Notes under the pieces: model-generated
Told to the model about the DNA's origin: nothing
The model's input: the letters and a program-made list of their open reading frames with translations, nothing else
The model's database searches: none
Shown: positions 1 to 6,393 of the stretch, piece by piece
How the letters are laid out: each line of letters begins with the position of its first letter
Numbering within the stretch: the first letter of the stretch is position 1
Source of the DNA: Propionibacteriaceae bacterium
GTDB taxonomy: Bacteria > Actinomycetota > Actinomycetes > Propionibacteriales > Propionibacteriaceae
DNA: 10,862 nucleotides
NCBI GenBank assembly: GCA_025923975.1
Contig: JAICEV010000085.1
Coordinates: forward strand, 1-10,862
Reading direction: 5' to 3'
Made by a program: the position numbers and the translations under genes

Positions 1-912
1 ACTCTTGTCTGGTTGGCTATCAGCTCTCTTCTGGCTGGGTTGTCGCTGGCGTACGTGCTGGCACGGCCATGGCTTTCCCTGCTGCTCGCTGGCGCCATGA
101 TCATCTGCCTGGGTGCGGTGCCACGGCAGCCGGGTTGGCCGCCGCGGGATTGGGTTCTGGTTGTCTGCGATGTCGGTCAAGGTGATGGACTCGCGGTACG
201 GACCGGCCGCGACGCAGCGATTGTGGTTGACAGCGGCCCCGTGCCTGGAGTCATGGGAGGCTGCTTGGATCGGCTGCGGATCAAGACGGTGCCGTTGCTG
301 ATCATCACCCACTTTCACGCCGACCACGTTGCTGGTGTGGCTGGTCTTCTCCGGCACCGCCGCATCGGCCAGCTGTGGCTGAGCCCGCTGGCGCCGACCG
401 GGCCCGTGACGGCGCTGGTCAGAAGCCAAGCTACGCAACAGGGGATTCCGATGAACGCGCCGCTACCAGGTACCCGGGCGAGTGTTGGAAGGGCTGAGTT
501 GCACGTGCTGGGACCGGTGAGCCATGTGGCTCCCGATCAAGATGAGTCGTCGAGGCAGAATGACAGCAGTCTGGTGATCATGGCAATGGTGGGCGGCCTG
601 CGGTTGCTGCTCACCGGTGACGTCGAACCGGCCGGCCAGCGGGCGATTATGGGCACCGGTGTGGATCTTCATGCCGATGTCCTCAAGATTCCGCACCACG
701 GCTCGGCCCGACAGGATCCGGGTTTCTTCGCGGCCACGCGGGCTCGCGTCGCCGTTGTGAGCGCCGGAGCCCAGAACGACTACGGTCATCCGGCACCTCG
801 TACGGTGCAGCTGGCGCGGTCGCTTGGCATGACCTTGGTCAGTACCGAGCAAAACGGCTCGGTCGCGATCCGGCTCGTGGACGATCGCCTCGCTGCAGTC
901 ACGCAACGATGA
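1..912 (+). CDS. comEC: ComEC/Rec2-family competence protein, C-terminal part (5' end outside window)
   Basis: The frame is open from base 1, so this is the 3' part of a longer gene, and the TTG at 13 is probably not the real start. Residues 1-40 (numbered from base 1) are hydrophobic and look like the last membrane segments of the ComEC channel. The rest is the metallo-beta-lactamase-like domain. Visible motifs are DVGQGDG (residues 57-63), THFHADH (His104, His106, Asp108, His109), LLTGD (Asp207), HHGS (His232-His233) and YGHP (His263). All expected metal-site and catalytic positions appear intact. ComEC forms the inner-membrane channel for single-stranded DNA uptake, and this domain is thought to act as the nuclease that degrades the non-transforming strand. 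It converges with the P450 gene across a 15-bp gap with no visible terminator. In actinobacteria comEC normally precedes holA, but here the two are separated. The family call is very secure; competence in this organism is not shown. Confidence 0.93.
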   Translation, partial: TLVWLAISSLLAGLSLAYVLARPWLSLLLAGAMIICLGAVPRQPGWPPRDWVLVVCDVGQGDGLAVRTGRDAAIVVDSGPVPGVMGGCLDRLRIKTVPLLIITHFHADHVAGVAGLLRHRRIGQLWLSPLAPTGPVTALVRSQATQQGIPMNAPLPGTRASVGRAELHVLGPVSHVAPDQDESSRQNDSSLVIMAMVGGLRLLLTGDVEPAGQRAIMGTGVDLHADVLKIPHHGSARQDPGFFAATRARVAVVSAGAQNDYGHPAPRTVQLARSLGMTLVSTEQNGSVAIRLVDDRLAAVTQR

Positions 913-927
913 TCACAATGCAGGGCA

Positions 928-2184
928 CTACGACACCGTCACCGGAAACCGGAGTGGTCCGCGCAATGTGGCACCGGGCCGCATGGTGATCGCCCCGGTC
1001 TGTCGGATGTGTGGAAACCGCTCGGCGAGGGCGCGGAACGTCTGAGTTAGCTCCAAGCGAGCCAGCGGTGAACCAAGGCAGTAGTGAATTCCGCCGGAGA
1101 AGGCGAGGTGCTCAACCGGGGACTCCCGGGCAATGTCAAAGCGATTGGGTGCTGGGTAGACGTCCGGGTCGCGGTTTGCTGCTGCCAGGAGTGTGATCAC
1201 CCACTGGTTCTTTGCTACCGATACATTGCCTACCTCGGTTGGCAGATTGGCTACCCGCGCGGTCTGCTGAACTGGAGGATCAAATCGGAGCACCTCCTCC
1301 ACAACGGCTGGCGACCGCTCAGGCTCGGCAACGAGCAATTCCCACTGCTCTCGATCGGCCAGCAGCCAGCGCATGCCGCTACCAATGGCGTTGACTGTAG
1401 TTTCGAAGCCCGCGATCAGAAGGAGCCGCACCAGTGCCGACAGCTCCGCTGCGGTAATCGCCCCGCCTTGCTCAGCCAGCAACGCGGACACCAGGTCGTC
1501 GCCGGGCTCCGCTGCCCGACGATCAAGCAGCTCGGCGAAGGTTGTCCGGAGCTCAGCGTCAGCGGCCGCAAGCGTGCGGGCTTGGCCGAGTGACCAGATT
1601 CCATCCAGAGCCCGCGCAATCGTCGAACCCAGCCGCCGGAACCGGTCCGGCTCGTTGGGCAGACCAAGTAGATGGGTCACTACCGCGATGGGCAGCGGCG
1701 AGGCGAAGGACGTCATGAGGTCGAACTCGTGCTCTCGTTCACATTGGTCGAGCAGCCGCTCCACAGCCTGATCGACTAATTCCGCGTAGCCCGCAATTCG
1801 CCGCGGGGTGAAGGCTGGCGCGGCGAGCCTGCGAATGCGGGTGTGATCAGGTGGATTGAGTTGGAGCAACGACAGGTCCATACCTGACGGGTTGGCGAGG
1901 TCCTCGCTCCCGTCATCAGGGCTTACGCCAAACTTCCGATTTCGCAGCACCTCATTGCACAGCCGGTGGCTGGTGGTGGTGTAGTTGCCGAGCCGGGTCA
2001 GCAACATCGGTCCCTGCGCGCGCATCTCTTCGTAGATCGGGTAGGGATCCGTGTGGTTGTTCGGCAGATTGAGGCGGCTGAAGAGATCACCACGGACGTG
2101 CGCCCAGTAGAGCACCCGCGCTCGTTCCCGATACATCCCGCCGAGGAACCGTGCGGCCTGGACCGCCTTCGTCGCGGAGCTCAC
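928..2184 (-). CDS. Cytochrome P450 (class I-type bacterial monooxygenase)
   Basis: This 418-residue protein has the normal length for a soluble bacterial P450 and has no membrane anchor. Diagnostic motifs appear in order: the helix-C motif PPDHTRIRRL (residues 111-120), the I-helix oxygen-activation motif AGFETT (258-263, with Glu in place of the commoner Asp), the K-helix ExxR (Glu297-Arg300), an NRFD element (347-350), and the heme loop FSGGIHYCLG (362-371) with Cys369 as the thiolate ligand. The enzyme should therefore be catalytically competent, inserting one oxygen atom into an unknown substrate with electrons from a ferredoxin and its reductase. Neither redox partner is in this window. 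Start choice: GTG at 2184, 19 bp after the upstream stop, with no convincing SD; Met17 (MYRER) is a possible alternative. It is the last gene of the minus-strand trio. The substrate cannot be inferred. The general form resembles CYP107-like actinobacterial enzymes, but no subfamily is claimed. Confidence 0.95.
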   Translation of the reverse strand: MSSATKAVQAARFLGGMYRERARVLYWAHVRGDLFSRLNLPNNHTDPYPIYEEMRAQGPMLLTRLGNYTTTSHRLCNEVLRNRKFGVSPDDGSEDLANPSGMDLSLLQLNPPDHTRIRRLAAPAFTPRRIAGYAELVDQAVERLLDQCEREHEFDLMTSFASPLPIAVVTHLLGLPNEPDRFRRLGSTIARALDGIWSLGQARTLAAADAELRTTFAELLDRRAAEPGDDLVSALLAEQGGAITAAELSALVRLLLIAGFETTVNAIGSGMRWLLADREQWELLVAEPERSPAVVEEVLRFDPPVQQTARVANLPTEVGNVSVAKNQWVITLLAAANRDPDVYPAPNRFDIARESPVEHLAFSGGIHYCLGSPLARLELTQTFRALAERFPHIRQTGAITMRPGATLRGPLRFPVTVS

Positions 2185-2203
2185 GTATTCAACTATTCCA
2201 TGA

Positions 2204-3616
2204 TCAACGAGGCGGTCCCGTTGTCGGATTAATGCGCACGATCTGGCCCTCGCAGCTCACCACGACCTCAGGGGCAACCTCGCCTTGGGTGATGTGCGCC
2301 TCGGGCGGATTGTCGCCGCCTGGCACATTGGCGAATCGCACACCCATGAGCCCCTGCCCGCACGCATAGCGCCAGAGCTCTGCACTGTCGGTTACGCCGA
2401 TGCCGAGAAGTTCATCTGCGCCGGTATCGAACCTGTCGCTGCCGGCGACAACAATGACATCGCCGTACTGAGCCGCGACTATGCGACCAGAGATCTTCAC
2501 GCCGTCCGGGGTGTATGCGACGACAGGCGACAGCGAGACCGGGAGCGTGTGCGTCGACAGCTGCTGGTAGCCCGAGTAAGCGGTAACCGTCTGGCAGGTG
2601 AAGCCGCTGATCACCAGGGTCTTTACCGGTTCCCGCTGCGGGGTGACAGTGGTCGGTTGGTCGAGAATCCATGAGCCACAGGTGAAACGCACTTCCTCGA
2701 CCGGGCTGTCATATGTCAGCTGTTGCACCCTCTTATCCGCCATGGCCGTCGCCGGCCAGCCGATGGCACCTGTGACGATGAGGATTCCGATGACGATCAT
2801 GCAGCGGCCGAGGAATCCGGCGTCGCGGCGGGGCGGCCATGCCTGATATGCAACCCAGACAGCAACGCCGATCAGCAATCCGCACAGATACAGCAGCACA
2901 GTGCTGGGGGTCCATAGGGCTGCGAGCCGCAGCGCCACCGTGTTGTTCTGGAGTGCCAGGGCGGCGTCGCGCAGCTCGGGCGCGAACAACCAACGTCCAA
3001 CCGCTGTCGAAGCCGGGCCGATGATTGCGTACGCCGCCAGAACCGGCAAACCGCTGTGCCAAGTCTTGGGAGGCAACGGGGCAAGGTTGTCAAGGAAGCC
3101 GTGCAGAGCCGCGTAGCCAGCGCTCCAGACCCAGGCGACCAGCAACGCGACGCCGACAATTGTGGATCTCAGCTCGCCCTTCACGCCAAGCGCTATGACG
3201 CTTGCGAAGGCGGCGACCAAGCCGAGGGCGGCAGGGGCCAGCATTGCGGTGCGGCCGAGCCAGTGTCGGGTACGGGAGAGCCAGAACAACGCAAAAGCAC
3301 ATACCAGCAACACGAGTGCCGGAAGTCCCCATTGTCCGTTCTGCGCTTGGACCTGGGGTTGACCTTCACTGGTCAGCGCAGCCGAGGCAAGCGGAGAGAG
3401 CTGAGTGAGCCACAGCTCATTGGCCGGGAATGCGCTCGTCTCTGGAATCCAGTAATGGATGAAGAACACCCACTGGGCTCCGAGAGAGATGACCAGAGGG
3501 ATGGTGGCGGCCTGCCGAATCTTACGGGAGTCCTCCGCTCGTTCGGCGGTGGCTGGTCCGAGCGGCCCCACGTCCGGGCGCGCAGCCCGCGGGTTAGTGT
3601 ACGTGATCTTGGTCAC
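2204..3616 (-). CDS. Uncharacterised seven-helix membrane protein with C-terminal four-Cys ectodomain
   Basis: I do not recognise a named family for this 470-residue protein. Residues 1-36 are polar and basic. Hydrophobic segments follow at about 37-56, 98-115, 123-145, 151-171, 189-211, 238-258 and 270-291. The positive-inside pattern (RTRHWLGR at 115-122, PPRR at 261-264) places the N-terminus in the cytoplasm and the long C-terminal region (about 293-470) outside the membrane. That region is rich in beta-prone Val/Thr stretches and has exactly four cysteines (313, 341, 419, 455), which suits two disulfides in an exported domain. Start: GTG at 3616, 26 bp after the stop of the SPFH-like gene, with only a weak GCGG-type ribosome site. 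The short gaps on both sides (26 and 19 bp) suggest co-transcription with the SPFH-like gene and the P450. It could be a dedicated partner of the SPFH-like protein; that is inference from adjacency alone. Confidence 0.82.
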   Translation of the reverse strand: MTKITYTNPRAARPDVGPLGPATAERAEDSRKIRQAATIPLVISLGAQWVFFIHYWIPETSAFPANELWLTQLSPLASAALTSEGQPQVQAQNGQWGLPALVLLVCAFALFWLSRTRHWLGRTAMLAPAALGLVAAFASVIALGVKGELRSTIVGVALLVAWVWSAGYAALHGFLDNLAPLPPKTWHSGLPVLAAYAIIGPASTAVGRWLFAPELRDAALALQNNTVALRLAALWTPSTVLLYLCGLLIGVAVWVAYQAWPPRRDAGFLGRCMIVIGILIVTGAIGWPATAMADKRVQQLTYDSPVEEVRFTCGSWILDQPTTVTPQREPVKTLVISGFTCQTVTAYSGYQQLSTHTLPVSLSPVVAYTPDGVKISGRIVAAQYGDVIVVAGSDRFDTGADELLGIGVTDSAELWRYACGQGLMGVRFANVPGGDNPPEAHITQGEVAPEVVVSCEGQIVRINPTTGPPR

Positions 3617-3642
3617 GACCGGGTGCCGCCCATGCTCATCGA

Positions 3643-4890
3643 TCAGCTCGTCGTGTCCGCCGCCGCGAACTCGACCCGCTCGTGGGGAACGAGGCGCCGA
3701 AGGGCCTCTCGATCCGATTGGGTGCCCACAGACAGTCCTCGCGCCCGCTCCTCCGCCGATCGCAGGGCATGATCGACACCGATCCGCAGGATGGAGTCAT
3801 CGTCCATGGATCGTACGGATATCAACCGTCCGGGACTGCCGTCGACCTGCTTGAACCAGGCACGAACCAGGTCTTCGTATGAATCCGCCACAGCGGCTAC
3901 AAAATGCAGGTTGCGATCTTCAAGAGCGAGGCCGAGAGCTTCCCTAACCCGGCTTCCTTCATACGCGCCCGGCTCGCGATCCACAACCGCGACGACCGTG
4001 GCCGAATTGCCGACCTTGGCGCCGGCGATGCCCCGAAGCTCCGGCTCTGCGTACCTGCGCCAGATCCGGCGCAGCCGGGCATCCATCGTCAATTCGGTGG
4101 CGAATGATGCTGGGGCGGTTGGCGCGATCGGGACAACCGGTGCCGGCTTGAAAACTGCGTTGGCCTCATCCGCCTTCGGTGCGCTGCTCTGAGAACTCTG
4201 GACGGGAATGGCGCTGTCCTTGGGCCAGCTGACCTCAATAACCGCGAAATTGCGACGCGCCAGCGCACCGCCCGCGAAGGATCGGGGCAGCCAGCGGTCC
4301 GCCATCACCTGTTGCACCGTTTGGCGACGCAGCTCGGCGAGTCGGTTCATTTTGACGGCGGCATGCAGCTCCATAGCCACCTCGGTCTCGACCCGCTGCA
4401 GCAGGTGCGCCTCCAGCTCCGTCCCGTACTCCGCGGCCAGACCAGCTATAGAGGCGTAATTGTCGCGATCTGTCAGCTGAACGGTGACCCGGACCAGACA
4501 CCGCTCGATCTCGTGGCCGTCCAGGGTTATGAGATGGTCGACGGTGACATCCAGCTCGACAGGAGCGGTATTGACGGCCAGCACCTGGACCGGCCGTAGC
4601 GAGGGAAGCAGGCCGGGCGTCAGGTACTCGCCAGGGAACTTGAGCCGTGGGATGCTGTCCTGCTCGAAGATCACCACAACGGTGTTCGGCTGAACGCTCA
4701 CCAGGCGGTCGAGGGGATGAGGGTCGCCAGTGAGCTTCATGCCGAGCGTTGGCTCCGCGACGTCCGTCTGTTCAGGGTCGTTGGGGGCAGTCGGAGGCTG
4801 CCGCTCAGAAACCACCCGACCGAACATTGAGGACCACAACTTGCCGACCACCGACGTCCCTTTCGCCTGGTATCCAGTGTCTCGGCTCAT
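3643..4890 (-). CDS. SPFH/band-7-like protein with unrecognised C-terminal domain
   Basis: The protein has 415 residues from the ATG at 4890; the frame opens further to a GTG at 4902 that would add MLIY. Residues below are numbered from the ATG. A possible amphipathic stretch lies at about 12-27 (SVVGKLWSSMFGRVV region). Residues about 62-222 have the layout of an SPFH/band-7 domain: beta strands (TVVVIFEQD, VQVLAVNTAPVELDV), then a VDHLITLDGHEIE turn leading into RVTVQLTDRDNY, then helices with alternating Leu/Glu and ending in AVIEVSWP. A Pro/Ala-rich linker (about 225-264) joins this to a C-terminal alpha/beta-looking domain (about 266-390, including NSATVVAVVDRE and LHFVAAVADSYED), which I cannot place. 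SPFH proteins oligomerise at membranes and usually work with a membrane partner (NfeD, FtsH). Here the next gene encodes a polytopic membrane protein. There is no clear transmembrane helix of its own and no good SD, so leaderless translation is possible. The SPFH call rests on pattern and needs a profile search. Confidence 0.75.
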   Translation of the reverse strand: MSRDTGYQAKGTSVVGKLWSSMFGRVVSERQPPTAPNDPEQTDVAEPTLGMKLTGDPHPLDRLVSVQPNTVVVIFEQDSIPRLKFPGEYLTPGLLPSLRPVQVLAVNTAPVELDVTVDHLITLDGHEIERCLVRVTVQLTDRDNYASIAGLAAEYGTELEAHLLQRVETEVAMELHAAVKMNRLAELRRQTVQQVMADRWLPRSFAGGALARRNFAVIEVSWPKDSAIPVQSSQSSAPKADEANAVFKPAPVVPIAPTAPASFATELTMDARLRRIWRRYAEPELRGIAGAKVGNSATVVAVVDREPGAYEGSRVREALGLALEDRNLHFVAAVADSYEDLVRAWFKQVDGSPGRLISVRSMDDDSILRIGVDHALRSAEERARGLSVGTQSDREALRRLVPHERVEFAAADTTS

Positions 4891-4933
4891 GTATATCAAC
4901 ACCAGTCATGCGGAGGCGTGAATCTGATTTGTG

Positions 4934-4963
4934 TTGTCGGACGGAACATGGCGTACCTGTTAT
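4934..4963 (+). promoter_or_regulatory. Candidate holA promoter
   Basis: TTGTCG (4934-4939) matches four of six bases of the consensus -35 box. After an 18-bp spacer, TGTTAT (4958-4963) matches four of six bases of the -10 box. Transcription would start near 4970-4972, almost on the ATG at 4972, which suggests a leaderless or very short-leader holA mRNA. Such mRNAs are common in actinobacteria. If correct, it rules out the upstream GTG at 4918 as the holA start. The call is by eye only. Confidence 0.35.
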
Positions 4964-4971
4964 CAACCAAG

Positions 4972-5970
4972 ATGTCAGTTTCGGCTGGCATGCTGTGCTG
5001 CGTGGCAGCATCGAGATCTCCGTTGGGCCGGCTGGTCCTGATCAGCGGGCCAGAGGCACTCCTTGCTGACCGCGCGGTCGAGGCATTGCGGCAACAGATG
5101 CGATCAGAAGCGCCGGATGTCGAGGTCTCCGAGATCGAAGCAGCTCGACTGGACTCCGGCAAGCTTGCCGAAATCACTAGTCCGTCGCTGTTCTCGAGCA
5201 GTCGTGCCGCCGTCATCACAGAGCTGGAACACCTGCCGCCAGAGCTCGATGCCGATCTGGTCGACCTCGCTAGTGCCCAGTTGCCGGATCTCGCCGTGAT
5301 TGTGGTGCATCGCGGGGTGCCGAAGGGCAAAGCACTCCTCGAGAAGCTGAAATCCACCGGCATCGAGGTCATCGAATGCCCGGCTGTGAAGCCCTGGGAG
5401 CTACCCCAATTCGTTTCAGCGGAAGCCAAGCGAGCCGGTAGTTCGATTGACGCGGGTGCAGCTGCGGCGCTCGTGGATGCCCTCGGCCACGATCTTCGGG
5501 CTCTGTCGGCGGCCGTCGCGCAGCTGGTGTCGGACGGGGAGGGTGGCCCGATCAAGCTCGATCAGGTTCGCCGCTACTTCGGCGGTCGGTCGGAGGTGAC
5601 CAGCTTCGCGGTGGCAGACGCAGCACTGGCGGGTCGTACCGGCAGTGCCATGGAGCAGCTCCGCTGGGCATTGGCGACCGGCGTGGCGCCGGTGTTGATC
5701 ACTAGTGCCTTGGCCTCTGGAATCCGGGGTTTGGGCAAGCTGATCACTGCCGGCAGCGGGCAACGAGACTCCGACCTAGCCCGCGAGGTCGGAGTGCCGC
5801 CCTGGAAGCTGAAGTCCATGCGCTCCCAAGCACGTGGATGGGATCAGGGGAGTCTTGCTGCGGCACTGAAAGCAGTCGCTGTTGCAGATGCTGATGTCAA
5901 AGGCGCCGCCGACGACGCCGCGTTCGCGCTAGAGCGAGCGGTGCTTAGCGTTTCCCGCTTGCGGCACTAG
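4972..5970 (+). CDS. holA: DNA polymerase III delta subunit
   Basis: HolA is the clamp-loader subunit that opens the beta sliding clamp during replication. The 332-residue product has the family's usual size. It starts with the first beta strand LVLISGPE (residues 21-28) and continues through an ATPase-like but P-loop-lacking domain (SSRAAVITELEHLP, LAVIVVHRG), the PAVKPWELPQFV segment, a helical middle (DALGHDLRALSAAVAQL, VRRYFGG) and the C-terminal collar helices (VGVPPWKLKSMRSQARGW). The start is uncertain. The frame is open from a GTG at 4918, but that start leaves an N-terminus longer than in relatives, and its GGAGG lies only 1 nt away. I prefer the ATG at 4972, just behind a possible promoter; ATG 4990 and GTG 5002 also fit family length. 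Synteny (comEC, holA, rpsT, lepA) supports the assignment, although a three-gene block separates it from comEC. Its 3' end overlaps rpsT by 26 bp, tail to tail. Confidence 0.93.
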   Translation: MSVSAGMLCCVAASRSPLGRLVLISGPEALLADRAVEALRQQMRSEAPDVEVSEIEAARLDSGKLAEITSPSLFSSSRAAVITELEHLPPELDADLVDLASAQLPDLAVIVVHRGVPKGKALLEKLKSTGIEVIECPAVKPWELPQFVSAEAKRAGSSIDAGAAAALVDALGHDLRALSAAVAQLVSDGEGGPIKLDQVRRYFGGRSEVTSFAVADAALAGRTGSAMEQLRWALATGVAPVLITSALASGIRGLGKLITAGSGQRDSDLAREVGVPPWKLKSMRSQARGWDQGSLAAALKAVAVADADVKGAADDAAFALERAVLSVSRLRH

Positions 5971-6271
5971 TTCTTTTCGACGTTTCTGGTGAGCGCTTCT
6001 TGCCTGAGCGATCCAGACGCGCCGCCTTGGACGCGATTGCGGACTTGCGATTGGCAGCCTGATTCTTGTGGATGACGCCCTTCGACGCAGCCTTATCGAG
6101 GGCACGGGAGGCGGCGTACGCCAGCTCGGTGGCCTTCGCTGTGTCACCAGCGTCCGCGGCCTCGCGGAACCGACGAATCGAGGTCTTCAGCGCTGACTTC
6201 GTCGCCTTGTTACGCTGACGGGACTTCTCGTTGGTCTTGATTCGTTTGAGCTGGGACTTGATGTTCGCCAC
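5945..6271 (-). CDS. rpsT: 30S ribosomal protein S20 with C-terminal extension
   Basis: S20 binds 16S rRNA early in assembly of the small subunit. The protein begins VANIKSQLKRIKTNEKSRQR and contains the family block KAASKGVIHKNQAANRKSA (about residues 60-78). The start is GTG at 6271, since conserved S20 sequence begins there; an AGAGG (6282-6278) sits 6 nt upstream. The open frame continues upstream to 6379 but that part does not look like S20. The product has 108 residues, whereas bacterial S20 is usually 86-90. The extra 20 or so residues at the C-terminus are Ser/Lys/Arg-rich (DRSGKKRSPETSKR and onward). The coding sequence for the last eight residues overlaps the end of holA on the other strand. 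Divergent from lepA, with which it shares a 122-bp intergenic region. Confidence 0.95.
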   Translation of the reverse strand: MANIKSQLKRIKTNEKSRQRNKATKSALKTSIRRFREAADAGDTAKATELAYAASRALDKAASKGVIHKNQAANRKSAIASKAARLDRSGKKRSPETSKRTSAASGKR

Positions 6272-6335
6272 GACAGGCCTCTGGAACTCTTCCTTGATGT
6301 GGGTGTGGAGCGCTGCTGTGCAGACGCGACCGACC

Positions 6336-6365
6336 ACGCTACCAGCGCCGCGATGGGCGGGCCAA
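6336..6365 (-). promoter_or_regulatory. Candidate rpsT promoter
   Basis: Read on the minus strand, TTGGCC (6365-6360) and TAGCGT (6341-6336) are separated by 18 bp. The -35 matches four of six consensus bases, and the -10 fits the TAnnnT pattern common in actinobacteria. Transcription would start near 6329, giving rpsT an untranslated leader of roughly 58 nt. S20 synthesis is autoregulated through its mRNA leader in Escherichia coli; whether that applies here is unknown. Confidence 0.3.
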
Positions 6366-6393
6366 ATTCGCCTGAGCAAGTGAGGATGTTGTT

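Noticed and set aside
362..371. Serine in place of glycine in the P450 heme loop (FSGGIHYCLG) as a defect
   Set aside because: This variation occurs in many actinobacterial P450s, and the Cys, His and flanking glycines are in place.
613..795. Possible decay of the ComEC nuclease-like domain
   Set aside because: The LLTGD, HHGS and YGHP motifs and the upstream HxHxDH are all present in one uninterrupted frame, so the domain looks intact.
942..952. CCGG-AAA-CCGG hairpin in the 3' end of the P450 gene as a terminator for comEC or the P450
   Set aside because: The stem is only four base pairs with mismatches outside it and no T run on either strand.
3056..3772. A 238-codon plus-strand frame across the SPFH/membrane gene junction
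   Set aside because: It spans two well-supported minus-strand genes and their junction, with an Arg/Gly-rich translation lacking any domain signature.
4918..4971. GTG at 4918 as the holA start
   Set aside because: It gives an N-terminus longer than in relatives, its GGAGG is only 1 nt away, and a plausible promoter lies downstream of it. Not fully excluded.
4896..5555. A 219-codon minus-strand frame opposite holA
   Set aside because: Low-complexity Ser/Arg/Ala composition, no ribosome site and full overlap with HolA coding sequence; treated as a shadow.
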